Source: an uncultured Burkholderiales bacterium (lineage in GTDB: Bacteria; Pseudomonadota; Gammaproteobacteria; Burkholderiales; Burkholderiaceae_C). Taken from it: DNA of 43,983 bases. The translations under genes were made by a program, and so were the position numbers. Position 1 is the stretch's first letter; each line of letters starts with the position of its first letter. The notes under the pieces are model-generated. The model made no database searches. It saw only the letters and a list, made by a program, of their open reading frames with translations, and was not told where the DNA came from. This document shows, one piece after another, positions 1 through 7,964 of this stretch. Where the stretch lies: NCBI GenBank assembly GCA_903842945.1, contig CAIMNS010000129.1:1-43983 (forward strand), written 5' to 3'.

Positions 1-1277
1 AGGCCACCATCTCCATACTGGCTCATGCCCAAGGTGTTGGGCAGTTCGACCCACTCCACGGCATCCACATAGACCGACAAGTACCAAGCATGGACCAGTT
101 GGGGTTGAACGCCCAAAAGCAGCGTAAAAAGACCCGTCACCATGAGTCGCTGGATGTGGTGTGCGTAGCCGTGCTCTAGGGTCTGCGTCACAGCGTCTCG
201 CAGACACGCCATGTCAGTCTGACCGGTCCAGAAAAACTCCGGAAGATGCTCTTGGGCATTGAGCGCATTGCGCTCCATGTAGCCAGGCATTTGAGTCCAA
301 TAGATACCACGCACGTATTCCCGCCAGCCCAGAATTTGACGGATGAACCCTTCAGCGCTTTGCAGTGGAACCCATCCAGCTCGGTACGCATGTTCTGCGG
401 CCTGAACCACCTCGCGTGCGGACAACAACTTCAGGTTCATGGCCGAAGACAGGTGTGAATGATAAAGCCAGGGCTCTCCAGGCCACATCGCATCCTCATA
501 ACGCCCAAAAAGTGCTAGACGCTCATCCACAAACCTTTGAAGTGCCTCCAAGGCCTGCGTGCGGTTGACGGGCCAGCCAAAGCTGTCCAGTTTACCGGGG
601 TGCTTGGCAAAGCGTGCGCGCACAAGCTCCATCACCTCTTTGGTGATGGCGTCCGGTGCAAAGAAGGAGCGTGTGGGTAACTCACCAGGTCCTTTGGCCC
701 CAAAGGTCTCTCGGTTGTCTGCGTCAAAATTCCATTGGCCTTGGACGGGCTCATCGCCGTCCATCAAAACATGGTGGCGCTTGCGCAGTTCACGGTAAAA
801 GTACTCTAGGCGCAAGGACTTGCGACCCTTGGCATGGGCCTCGAAGTCACCCACCGTGGTGAAGAAATGCCGATCTTCGCGAACTTCAAGGGGCACGCCC
901 ACGGCTTTGGCCACGGATGTCAACTGTTGGACAACTCGCCAGTCACCCGCCTGGGTCATGATCACCCGAGATGGTGAGAGCTCTAAGAGATCTGCATGCA
1001 ATTTGCTACCCAAGCTGTTCAAAGCGGCCGCAGGGCCTGTGTCATCCAGGCGGTGGTAGAGGAGCGGTCGTTTGGCCTTGTGAAGCGCTTGTGCAAAGTG
1101 ACGCATGGCACTCAAAAAGAGAGCGATGCGTTGCTTGCTCGACCCAACGTGGGTGGACTCTTCCTGGGCCTCGGCCATCCACACCAGATCATGCTTGGCA
1201 TCAAAACCATCAAAGGCTGCAGCCTCCAAGTCGAGCTGGTCTCCAAGGACCACAATCAAATTTCTTGTAACAGGCAT
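1..1277 (-). CDS. Cryptochrome/photolyase family protein (FeS-BCP type), 3' end cut by window edge
   Basis: The reading frame is open from an ATG at 1277 to the left edge, giving 425 visible residues. The start MPVTRNLIVVLGDQL and the following region match the N-terminal domain of deoxyribodipyrimidine photolyase-related proteins, the family that includes Agrobacterium PhrB. A helical FAD-binding region follows, with motifs such as EGFIRQILGWREYVRGIYW and GYAHHIQRLMVTGLFTLL. Members repair UV pyrimidine dimers, often (6-4) products, with FAD and a [4Fe-4S] cluster. One probable cluster cysteine (DMACLRD) is visible and the other three should lie beyond the edge. Family length is about 500 residues, so roughly 80 are missing. 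It is a separate unit from the SDR gene, 166 bases further up on the same strand. The family call is firm; dimer specificity is not determined. Confidence 0.88.
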   Translation of the reverse strand, partial: MPVTRNLIVVLGDQLDLEAAAFDGFDAKHDLVWMAEAQEESTHVGSSKQRIALFLSAMRHFAQALHKAKRPLLYHRLDDTGPAAALNSLGSKLHADLLELSPSRVIMTQAGDWRVVQQLTSVAKAVGVPLEVREDRHFFTTVGDFEAHAKGRKSLRLEYFYRELRKRHHVLMDGDEPVQGQWNFDADNRETFGAKGPGELPTRSFFAPDAITKEVMELVRARFAKHPGKLDSFGWPVNRTQALEALQRFVDERLALFGRYEDAMWPGEPWLYHSHLSSAMNLKLLSAREVVQAAEHAYRAGWVPLQSAEGFIRQILGWREYVRGIYWTQMPGYMERNALNAQEHLPEFFWTGQTDMACLRDAVTQTLEHGYAHHIQRLMVTGLFTLLLGVQPQLVHAWYLSVYVDAVEWVELPNTLGMSQYGDGG

Positions 1278-1443
1278 CGTTGACCTAAAGAAGCGTGTTC
1301 GCACGCCACCCTAGGGGTGCATGCGACAAGCGGGTTAAAACGGATAGGAGCGCAGCCAAGTGGACTCAAGGTGTTGGTTTTCAAAATCGTCCTCAAGCAG
1401 CACACAACATCCTTGGCATGATCCACACAAGAGCTTTTCACCT

Positions 1444-2118
1444 TCACCATAAAATGTCTTGGCCCTTGAAGTCGATGAAATGCGCCCCAGACTTGGGCTG
1501 GAGTCGCTCCATGGCTTTTAACATCTGACTCACCGAGTCTTTGGCGCTCATCGCATCCAAGCTTTGGACAAAGGGCTTTGAGAGGACCGAAGCCACCGTG
1601 CCAGGCTGCAATGCAACAAAAACAGCTTTTTTATTGCGCCGGTGATGCTCGATGGCTGCCGTTTGAAGAACCATGTTGAAGGCCGCTTTAGAAGCGCGGT
1701 AACTGTACCAGCCACCCAATTTGTTGTCGGTGATGCTACCCACTCGAGCTGACAGCTTGGCATAGATGCACCTCTCGCTTGAGAGCCTGGGAAGCAGCAA
1801 CTTTAACAAGAGCGCCGGGCCAATGCAATTGACCCACATGGCTTGGCTCATGACGTCGCCTTCAAGCGACTTCAGGGATTTTTCTGGTCCCACGGCATCA
1901 AGGGTCAATGCACCCGTCGCATCAACGATCAAGTCAAAGGGCCCCGTGAATTTTGCATCTGAAAGCGCCTCTTCAATGCCCCGCTCATCGCAAAGATCAA
2001 AACTTGGGCAGAGGGTCCGGTTCATTTCAACAACAGGTGCGCAATGGGTATCTTGGTTCAATGCTTCAACAAAAGCCGCACCTATAGAGCCACTAGAGCC
2101 TATGACAAGAGCGTTCAT
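1444..2118 (-). CDS. Short-chain dehydrogenase/reductase (SDR)
   Basis: A classical SDR of about 224 residues. The N-terminus has the Rossmann nucleotide-binding pattern GSSGSIG directly after the first strand (NALVI). The catalytic part has a serine in the SARVGS region and the active-site YxxxK as YSYRASKAAFN. The product is a soluble NAD(P)-dependent oxidoreductase of unknown substrate, closest by eye to the C-factor/CsgA-like SDRs. The start at 2118 was chosen because the fold begins there. In-frame ATG 2142 and TTG 2151 are possible, and none of the three has a clear ribosome-binding site. It lies just downstream of the DUF4149 gene on the same strand and is probably co-transcribed with it. 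Confidence 0.82.
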   Translation of the reverse strand: MNALVIGSSGSIGAAFVEALNQDTHCAPVVEMNRTLCPSFDLCDERGIEEALSDAKFTGPFDLIVDATGALTLDAVGPEKSLKSLEGDVMSQAMWVNCIGPALLLKLLLPRLSSERCIYAKLSARVGSITDNKLGGWYSYRASKAAFNMVLQTAAIEHHRRNKKAVFVALQPGTVASVLSKPFVQSLDAMSAKDSVSQMLKAMERLQPKSGAHFIDFKGQDILW

Positions 2119-2161
2119 TTTTTTGGCAAGGTCATGGGTCATGGTGTTCAAACGCCATGGA

Positions 2162-2548
2162 TCAAAGCATGACCACTGGTCGTGTCAACAAGTAGGTAAA
2201 AAGTCCCATTTGAAGCAAATTGATGCACACACTGAGCATGTGCAATTGTTTAAAAAGCTTCAGTTGATGAGCGTCTTTGGCTGCATTGATTCTAGGTGTT
2301 AAAAATAAAGCCAGAAAGAGGAACAAAACACCACAGCTCACAGAGCTTCCTATCAAGGTGAGGTCTTCGCTAACAACAGCAGCAAGGAGGCAGGCAGCTG
2401 CCAAATAGAGGTAGTACTTTGGGAAAAAGTGTCGAACGTACACCCCCGCCCACTCTGCTGGCAGGACTTTAAATACCGTCGGCGCGACGGCCAAACTAAA
2501 GAAAAACATGATACCCAAATTGGATGCAATTAAAAGGTGACTCCACAT
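2162..2548 (-). CDS. DUF4149 (TMEM205-like) small membrane protein
   Basis: A 128-residue protein with about four hydrophobic segments. It carries the family wording around residues 15-45 (SLAVAPTVFKVLP, then FFPKYYLYL) and the LTPRINAAKDA...FKQLHMLSVCINLLQ region near the end. These match the DUF4149/TMEM205 domain common in beta- and gammaproteobacteria. The molecular function is unknown. It is the first gene of a probable two-gene unit with the SDR gene, since the gap between its stop and the SDR's in-frame candidate starts is only tens of bases. The start is an ATG. Upstream is the 312-base region shared with the divergent fasciclin gene. Confidence 0.85.
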   Translation of the reverse strand: MWSHLLIASNLGIMFFFSLAVAPTVFKVLPAEWAGVYVRHFFPKYYLYLAAACLLAAVVSEDLTLIGSSVSCGVLFLFLALFLTPRINAAKDAHQLKLFKQLHMLSVCINLLQMGLFTYLLTRPVVML

Positions 2549-2704
2549 GAACGGACTCTTCCAAAATATAGGGAAATATTGAATTGATACCAGCTCATTT
2601 TAGATGTTTCGTTGAAAGAAAAAAATTCAAGACCTCAAACCCACTTTGATGGATCCGAAAGTGTGAATTAGAAAGCTAAAAGCTCATTGGTTTTGCTCTC
2701 GTTC

Positions 2705-2722
2705 ATGTCATATTTATGTCAT
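2705..2722 (+). promoter_or_regulatory. Pho-box-like direct repeat upstream of the fasciclin gene
   Basis: Two identical 7-base half-sites ATGTCAT are separated by ATTT, giving the 11-base period of a PhoB Pho box (consensus CTGTCAT, four AT-rich bases, CTGTCAT). Each half-site matches 6 of 7. The same stretch sits inside a perfect inverted repeat, GTTCATG (2701-2707) with CATGAAC (2720-2726), so another dimeric regulator could also bind. A weak -10 candidate CACAAT lies at 2736-2741. It is about 140 bases upstream of the fasciclin start, in the 312-base divergent gap 2549-2860, where I see no gene. Confidence 0.45.
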
Positions 2723-2860
2723 GAACAAGCGTCGTCACAATAACCCTTTCTAAAGACGGCTATTGATATGTCTAAGGGCATGGATCGGGACAGATGAATA
2801 GGATCGCGGTGTAGTATTTTCTACAAACTAATCGCTCTTGAAGCGCAATTGAGGTATCTC

Positions 2861-3316
2861 ATGAAATCATTTTTAATCGCATCGGTGCTTGCATTCGGTT
2901 TGTCCGTTTCTGCGCAAGCAAAAGACATCGTTGACACAGCCGTAGGTGCTGGAAACTTTAAAACTCTAGCAGCTGCATTGACAGCAGCTGGCTTGGTTGA
3001 CACCTTAAAAGGCAAAGGACCCTTCACGGTTTTTGCGCCCACAGACGAAGCTTTTGCCAAGATTCCTAAAGCTGATCTGGACGCTCTTCTTAAAGACAAA
3101 GCCAAATTGACATCCATCCTCACCTACCACGTTGTCGCAGGCAAGGTCATGGCTGCAGATGTCAAAGCTGGCAAGGTCAAGACCGTACAAGGCTCAGAGA
3201 TCACGATCAGCACCACCTCTGGCGTCAAAGTGGACAATGCCAATGTGATCAAAACTGACATCACAGCCGACAATGGCGTGATTCACGTTATTGACTCTGT
3301 TGTCATGCCAAAATAA
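2861..3316 (+). CDS. Secreted fasciclin (FAS1) domain protein
   Basis: A 151-residue protein with a cleavable signal peptide ([20 protein letters not shown], cut before KD) followed by a single FAS1 domain. The two conserved blocks are visible: H1-like [13 protein letters not shown] at about residues 54-66, and the H2-like end [14 protein letters not shown], with the YHVVAGKV motif between them. Bacterial proteins of this size are periplasmic or secreted and linked to adhesion or the envelope; no enzymatic role is known. ATG 2861 is preferred over the in-frame TTG 2849 because GAGG at 2851-2854 is well spaced for it and the signal peptide begins there. It is a single-gene unit followed by an intrinsic terminator. 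Confidence 0.93.
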   Translation: MKSFLIASVLAFGLSVSAQAKDIVDTAVGAGNFKTLAAALTAAGLVDTLKGKGPFTVFAPTDEAFAKIPKADLDALLKDKAKLTSILTYHVVAGKVMAADVKAGKVKTVQGSEITISTTSGVKVDNANVIKTDITADNGVIHVIDSVVMPK

Positions 3317-3423
3317 TTCACTGAAGAGTTTTCAACCCGGTCTTGATGACCTGGTTGGAACCTGGGTTTTGATGGACTTTTATTGATCCAAAAAATCAAA
3401 GACTCCCTTTGAAAAACTTTTTA

Positions 3424-3449
3424 AAACACCCTATGAGGGTGTTTTTTTT
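3424..3449 (+). terminator. Intrinsic terminator downstream of the fasciclin gene
   Basis: A 9-bp perfect stem AAACACCCT / AGGGTGTTT with a 3-base ATG loop is followed by an unbroken run of eight T. It lies about 110 bases after the fasciclin stop codon and reads in that direction. On the opposite strand the trailing T run is short, so it would be a weak stop for transcription leaving accC. Confidence 0.8.
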
Positions 3450-3593
3450 GAGCTTCACGGATTTGATCCATGCTCATGGTGTTGAACAAAACGCATGCTG
3501 GATTTTTTAAAGAATGCTTTGAAAGAAGACTGAAGTTTGAAGTCTGTTCAACTTGCAGCAAGCCATGACCCCAAGCCCTTCAAAGGCAAGCCC

Positions 3594-4955
3594 TCAATTC
3601 AAATGGAAGGCTTGGCTTAGAAACTGAGTGTTGAACTCACCCTGCGTGAATGTCGGATGATCCAAAATCTCCAGGTGAAGCGCCTTGGTCGTGCTCACCC
3701 CCTCGATGCGCAACTCATGCAGCACCCGCCTCATGCGAGCGAGGGCCTCAGCTCGATCACGCCCCCAACAGATTACTTTGGCAAGCAAAGAGTCGTAGTA
3801 CATAGGGACTGTGTAACCCTGAAACACATGGGAGTCAATTCTGACGCCTGGCCCCCCTGGGAAATGGACTGCACTGAGCTTACCAGGTGAAGGCATGAAG
3901 TGGTTCTTGCTGTCTTCTGCGTTGATCCTGCACTCAATGGCGTGCCCTTTTGACAAGAGATCTTCTTGCTGGATTTCTAAAACTTGGCCAGAGGCAATCT
4001 GGATCTGTGCCTTGACCAAATCAAACGACGTGACCATCTCGGTCACGGGGTGCTCGACTTGAATTCGGGTGTTCATCTCCATGAAATAAAATTCTTGACT
4101 GTCCATATCCAAAATAAACTCAATCGTGCCGGCATTTTGGTAGCCCACATGTTGGCACAATTGAAGGGCTGCTGAGGCAATTCTTTGTTGCAGCTTGGCG
4201 TCCAAACCAGACGCAGGACTTTCTTCAATGAGTTTTTGATTTCTTCGCTGAATTGAGCAATCTCGTTCACTGAAGACCAACACTTTTTCCAAGTCGGCCA
4301 AAACTTGAATCTCAATGTGCCTGATGTTGGTGAGGTATTTTTCGATGTAGATGGATTCATCGCCAAAAAATGACAGGGCCTCGCGCTTGGCTTCATTGAA
4401 AGCCCGCTCAAGCTCGGACCCAGCATGGACAATGCGCATGCCTTTGCCCCCGCCTCCTGCTGAGGCTTTTAAAAGAACCGGGTAACCGATCTTGCCCGCG
4501 ACCTCTAAGGCCTCTTCCAAGCTGCCTACGATGCCGTCGGAACCCGGCGTGGTCGCAACGCCGGCTGCTTTGGCCACACTTTTGGCACTCGACTTGTCCC
4601 CCATTTGAGCGATCACTTGAGCGCTTGGGCCAATGAAGATGAATCCATGCTCTTGGCAAAGTTTTGCAAAATCGGCATTTTCAGATAAAAACCCATAGCC
4701 TGGATGAATGGCCTGAACCTTGAAGCGCTTGGCAGCTTCGATGATGTGGTTTTTGTTCAAGTAACTTTGAGCCGATGGTGCTGGACCAATGCACAGGGAC
4801 TCATCGGCCATCTGAACCGCCATGGAATGGCGGTCTGCCATGGAATAGACTTGAACCGTTTTGATCTCGAGCTCTTGGCAAGCGCGATGAATTCGAACGG
4901 CAATCTCTCCACGGTTGGCGATCAAAACCTTTTGTATCGTCACGGGGTGCTTCAT
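3594..4955 (-). CDS. accC: Biotin carboxylase subunit (AccC family)
   Basis: A 453-residue ATP-grasp biotin carboxylase that carboxylates biotin on a carrier protein using ATP and bicarbonate. It has the N-terminal KVLIANRGEIAVRI block, HPGYGFLSENADF, the glycine-rich ATP loop ASAGGGGKGMR, the catalytic region MEMNTRIQVEHPVTE, and the C-terminal biotin-carboxylase domain. Length is the family norm. The ATG at 4955 overlaps the TGA of accB (TGATG), so translation is probably coupled; a TTG codon just upstream is less likely. It is the last gene of a long minus-strand run with a PycB/OadA-type carboxyltransferase instead of AccA/AccD. The acceptor is therefore more likely pyruvate (or oxaloacetate in reverse) than acetyl-CoA. 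It could still be the housekeeping acetyl-CoA carboxylase subunit; context argues against this. Confidence 0.93.
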   Translation of the reverse strand: MKHPVTIQKVLIANRGEIAVRIHRACQELEIKTVQVYSMADRHSMAVQMADESLCIGPAPSAQSYLNKNHIIEAAKRFKVQAIHPGYGFLSENADFAKLCQEHGFIFIGPSAQVIAQMGDKSSAKSVAKAAGVATTPGSDGIVGSLEEALEVAGKIGYPVLLKASAGGGGKGMRIVHAGSELERAFNEAKREALSFFGDESIYIEKYLTNIRHIEIQVLADLEKVLVFSERDCSIQRRNQKLIEESPASGLDAKLQQRIASAALQLCQHVGYQNAGTIEFILDMDSQEFYFMEMNTRIQVEHPVTEMVTSFDLVKAQIQIASGQVLEIQQEDLLSKGHAIECRINAEDSKNHFMPSPGKLSAVHFPGGPGVRIDSHVFQGYTVPMYYDSLLAKVICWGRDRAEALARMRRVLHELRIEGVSTTKALHLEILDHPTFTQGEFNTQFLSQAFHLN

Positions 4956-5533
4956 CAATCAGGCCGAATCCAAAACAAGACCTGACCAAATTCAACAGGC
5001 TCGTTGTTCTTGACCGCGACCTCAGCGATGGTGCCCTTGACGCCCGCCTCAATGGAAGACATCAACTTCATCACTTCGATGATGCAGACCTGCGTATCCT
5101 CTTCCACCCTTTGCCCAAGAACTGCAAAAGGTGCCGCGCCTGGCTCAGGCGCAGCATAAAAGGTCCCAACCATAGGAGAGGTGACTTGGAGGAGCCCTTC
5201 GTGTGTGGACGCCATCGAAGGGACCTTTGAAGCGCTCGCTGCAGAAAAGGCTTGACTCGCTTGGCGTTTGACAGCAGCAAGGCTGGGCTCTCGCTCCTCT
5301 TCTCGTAGCTCTTCTCCTAGCTCTTTTCCTAGCTCTTCTCGCTGCACAGGACTTGTGTTGTCACGAGACCCGCCCCTCCAAGGGCTGGGGGCCGCTAGAG
5401 GAAGCGCTCCTTTTTTCTCTAGGATGAGCTCCAAGTCCAAATACCTCAAATGGAATCGATTGAATTCACTAGAAGCTTCAAAGGATTGGATCAAAGAGAC
5501 GATTTCATCGTAGGTTAAATTTTGCTGTGTCAT
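4955..5533 (-). CDS. accB: Biotin carboxyl carrier protein (AccB family) with unusual linker
   Basis: A 192-residue BCCP. The C-terminal biotinyl domain has the AccB-type thumb SPMVGTFYAAPEPGAAPF (about 119-136) and the biotin attachment motif EVMKLM with Lys156. The N-terminal 40 residues match AccB N-termini. The linker between them is odd. Instead of Ala/Pro-rich sequence it carries PSPWRGG and a charged stretch EELGKELGEELREEE, encoded by a 12-base tandem repeat. This makes the protein longer than the roughly 150-170 residues usual for AccB. It sits between the PycB/OadA-like gene (31 bases upstream) and accC, with which it overlaps. Its job is to carry CO2 between AccC and that carboxyltransferase (inferred). 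Confidence 0.92.
   Translation of the reverse strand: MTQQNLTYDEIVSLIQSFEASSEFNRFHLRYLDLELILEKKGALPLAAPSPWRGGSRDNTSPVQREELGKELGEELREEEREPSLAAVKRQASQAFSAASASKVPSMASTHEGLLQVTSPMVGTFYAAPEPGAAPFAVLGQRVEEDTQVCIIEVMKLMSSIEAGVKGTIAEVAVKNNEPVEFGQVLFWIRPD
5297..5341. repeat. 12-base tandem repeat within accB
   Basis: Three full 12-base units (CTCTTCTCGTAG, CTCTTCTCCTAG, CTCTTTTCCTAG) and a partial fourth run from 5297 to 5341. On the coding minus strand they encode repeats of the form EELG/EELR in the accB linker. Because the unit is a multiple of three, copy-number change by slippage would lengthen or shorten the linker without shifting frame. Confidence 0.85.
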
Positions 5534-5564
5534 GATGCAAGGATGGGGTGTTGATGAAACTCAA

Positions 5565-7082
5565 TCAGTGGGACAAATACAGATTCATGTCTGAAGAAGT
5601 GATGGAAACTTTGCCCAAATCGCCCTTTTGACTCAATGCGTGCACCAAGGACAAGACCTCCGCTTTACCTAGGCTTCTTTCTTTCAAAGTGGCAAGGGAT
5701 GGCGTGGAGCCATTTGTGGATCGATTGAAACCGAAGGACGGCTGGGCGGGCGGGTTGTTCAAACGTTCGAACTGCTCATTGCCGCCCAAGTAGCGCAGGA
5801 TCAACTCGTCATCTGAGACGCTCGGTCCGCCAAACTTCTCTCGAATTTCCCCCAAGCTCAATTCAGGTGGCGTCCAATTGATCAGTTTCTTTGCCTTGGA
5901 GCTGGAGAAGATCATGTCCTTGACATTTGCATCAAAGGCTTGACTCTCCGTCTCGCCCCAAAGACCGATGGCGTATTGAATCGTCTGGTCGCTCAATTCT
6001 TTGTACCGTTGGCCGGACATCACGTTCAAGGTCGCTTGCACGCCAACAAACTGAGAATAAGGCGTCACCATGATGGGATAGCCAAAGTCTTTCCTCACCT
6101 GAACGATTTCATCGAGCACCGCATCCAATCGATCGATCATGTTCATCTGGCTCAATTGATGGCGCAAATTGGAGATCATGCCTCCCGGTACTTGGTGGGT
6201 AAAGTGAGACTCTCGGTACTCCAAGGGAGCTCCTATGGTCAAACCCTTGGACTTGGCATAGGCAAGAAGCCCTTCGCTGATTCTCCCCACCCGTGAAAGA
6301 TCTAGATCGGTGGTGTAGCCTAAAGAACGGGCATTTTCAAGCACATTGAGGACCGACGGATTGGACGATCCGTTGGACAAGGGGGGCATCGCTGTGTTGA
6401 TGATCCTGACACCGGCTTTGATCGCCTCCATCGCACACAATGGACCCAGTCCGGTGTTGCAATGGGTGTGAAACTCGATGGGCAAATGGGTGTGCTTTAA
6501 AAACAAGGCGCACAAAGCAGCCGTTCTCTCGGGTGTCAACAGCCCGCCTGGATCCTTGAAACAAATTCGATCCGGCCCAACCAAGTGAGCCTCTTTGATT
6601 TTGCGCTCAAAATACGCATCCGAGTGGACGGGTGAGACGGTGTAGATGATGTTGAGAACGGTGCCCAAGCCAATTTTTTTACAATCCGATACCCTTTGTT
6701 GCCAGTACTTGGCCGTGTTGGAGCTGTCTGAGATTCGGACCTCTTGTATGCCATTGGCAAAGAGCCTCTCCAAATACAAGTAAGAAATGGAGGCCGGCAT
6801 GAATTCAAAAGAGGAAGCCGAGCGGCCCACAATGGCTCTGAGCTTGGTTCGTTTTGAGAGTTGTGCCGCCTGCCGAATCCTGTACCAAGGATCCTCGCCC
6901 ATCTCACGGATCATCTTCTTAAAAAACGCTGTTGCCACCAGTTCATAGGACTGGTAGCCCACAGCATCTAAATCTTCAATGTAGGGAAGTATTTGCGAAT
7001 TGGGCAGTCCACCCGCCCACAGGCTGGCATTGCCATCCCGAAAGGTGGTGTCAACAAAAAAGACCTCTCCCAAGGAGCCCAT
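5565..7082 (-). CDS. Biotin-dependent carboxyltransferase, pyruvate carboxylase subunit B / oxaloacetate decarboxylase alpha type
   Basis: A 505-residue HMGL-like TIM barrel plus PYC_OADA domain. Visible are the first-strand motif DTTFRDGNASLW (usual form DTTLRDAHQS), the lysine motif CFKDPGGLL (usually carboxylated in this family), the metal-binding HTH in FHTHCNTGLG, and the C-terminal block TPYSQFVGVQATLNVMSG plus RYKELSDQTIQYAIGLWG. It transfers a carboxyl group between biotin and pyruvate/oxaloacetate. It lacks a biotinyl domain, so it must use the separate BCCP encoded next. Its ATG at 7082 overlaps the TGA of the upstream lyase gene (TGATG). Direction (pyruvate carboxylase or oxaloacetate decarboxylase) is not decidable. 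The absence of OadB/OadG sodium-pump genes and the presence of AccC favour an ATP-driven carboxylase. Confidence 0.85.
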   Translation of the reverse strand: MGSLGEVFFVDTTFRDGNASLWAGGLPNSQILPYIEDLDAVGYQSYELVATAFFKKMIREMGEDPWYRIRQAAQLSKRTKLRAIVGRSASSFEFMPASISYLYLERLFANGIQEVRISDSSNTAKYWQQRVSDCKKIGLGTVLNIIYTVSPVHSDAYFERKIKEAHLVGPDRICFKDPGGLLTPERTAALCALFLKHTHLPIEFHTHCNTGLGPLCAMEAIKAGVRIINTAMPPLSNGSSNPSVLNVLENARSLGYTTDLDLSRVGRISEGLLAYAKSKGLTIGAPLEYRESHFTHQVPGGMISNLRHQLSQMNMIDRLDAVLDEIVQVRKDFGYPIMVTPYSQFVGVQATLNVMSGQRYKELSDQTIQYAIGLWGETESQAFDANVKDMIFSSSKAKKLINWTPPELSLGEIREKFGGPSVSDDELILRYLGGNEQFERLNNPPAQPSFGFNRSTNGSTPSLATLKERSLGKAEVLSLVHALSQKGDLGKVSITSSDMNLYLSH

Positions 7083-7843
7083 CAAGGCACCTCGCCTTTA
7101 TAAACCACCGTGTCATTGATCACCTGCATCAAGTCACCCGCAATGGGGTTGGAGATCTCCTCAAGGATTTGTCCAACCAAGCCTGGGGCGCGGGAAATCA
7201 ATGAAAATCCTCGCATGATCTTAAAAGGCACACCAATCTCCGCCAGCAAGGCGGCAATCCCCGCGGTTGCGTTGATGGTGATGTGCTTGCCAACGACCTC
7301 ATCGACCACGCGTGACATCAACAAGAGGGCATTGACGTAGTCACCCTTGACCTTGGCTTTCCTAGCAACTTCAAGAAGCTTAGGGGTTCTTGGATCATCT
7401 GGCTTGAAATCGTTGTGCCCAAAACCCGGAAGCGCTTTTTTACGTGCGCGGTGTTGGGTGATGATCTCTCTGGCCTTGGCCTCTTGATCAGGCGCTTTGA
7501 CGATGTCGTCCAAGTACTGGCCCACTTGCTCCATGACGCCGCCAAATTGACTTCCCATCCCAAGAAGACCCGCTGCCACGGCACCTTGCAAGGAGTCAGG
7601 CGCGTTGCGGTAAATCAACCTGGCGTTGAACCCTCCCGACATCCCATGGTCCATCAAAGTCACCAGCACAGCGTCCAAAATGCTGAGCTCTTCAGGGGTG
7701 GGCATTTTGCCCAAAATATAGAAGTAAATCATTTTTGAAAATGAAACTTCTCCAATCAAATCCCTGGACAAGTTCTTGCCTCGAATCGTTGCACCGGTTT
7801 CATCAAACGTGGACAAGCTAGAGCTTATTTCGCGGTTCGTCAT
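7082..7843 (-). CDS. Citrate-synthase-family protein, citryl-CoA lyase-like
   Basis: A 253-residue protein with the C-terminal catalytic part of the citrate synthase fold, the form found in citryl-CoA lyases. Recognisable blocks are LMDHGMSGGFNARLIYRNAPDSLQGAV, then PGFGHNDF (His143, corresponding to the PGFGHR histidine), and PFKIMRGFSLISRAPGLVGQ. By eye alignment, the usual LHGGA histidine is replaced by Phe100 in SQFGGV, and the usual catalytic aspartate is Asn191, so the chemistry may differ from true citrate synthase or citryl-CoA lyase. Inferred reaction: C-C cleavage or condensation of a CoA thioester such as citryl- or citramalyl-CoA, giving a 2-oxoacid. It overlaps the carboxyltransferase gene; a CoA-transferase and Bug receptors lie upstream on the same strand. 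Confidence 0.75.
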   Translation of the reverse strand: MTNREISSSLSTFDETGATIRGKNLSRDLIGEVSFSKMIYFYILGKMPTPEELSILDAVLVTLMDHGMSGGFNARLIYRNAPDSLQGAVAAGLLGMGSQFGGVMEQVGQYLDDIVKAPDQEAKAREIITQHRARKKALPGFGHNDFKPDDPRTPKLLEVARKAKVKGDYVNALLLMSRVVDEVVGKHITINATAGIAALLAEIGVPFKIMRGFSLISRAPGLVGQILEEISNPIAGDLMQVINDTVVYKGEVP

Positions 7844-7884
7844 AATTGTTCTTTAAGTTAAAGGGGTTGATGGTGAGGGGTTGT

Positions 7885-7898
7885 TGGCATCGATGCCA
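7885..7898. promoter_or_regulatory. 14-base perfect palindrome upstream of the citryl-CoA lyase-like gene
   Basis: TGGCATCGATGCCA is a perfect 14-base palindrome located 42-55 bases before the lyase start, in the 121-base gap between that gene and the Bug receptor gene upstream of it. It could be an operator for an internal promoter. No clear -35/-10 pair was identified beside it. Confidence 0.35.
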
Positions 7899-7964
7899 TG
7901 TTTTGAAAGCGTGGACGTTTTGAGTCTGAAGGGCACGGCCAACTGCGTTGGTCAAAGCAAGACC

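Noticed and set aside
1766-2302. Plus-strand frame of 178 codons over the SDR and DUF4149 genes
   Set aside because: It overlaps two recognised minus-strand genes and has no recognisable domain.
3330-3372. Alternating hairpins just after the fasciclin stop, possible attenuator
   Set aside because: Stems have mismatches and no T tract; the clear terminator follows at 3424-3449.
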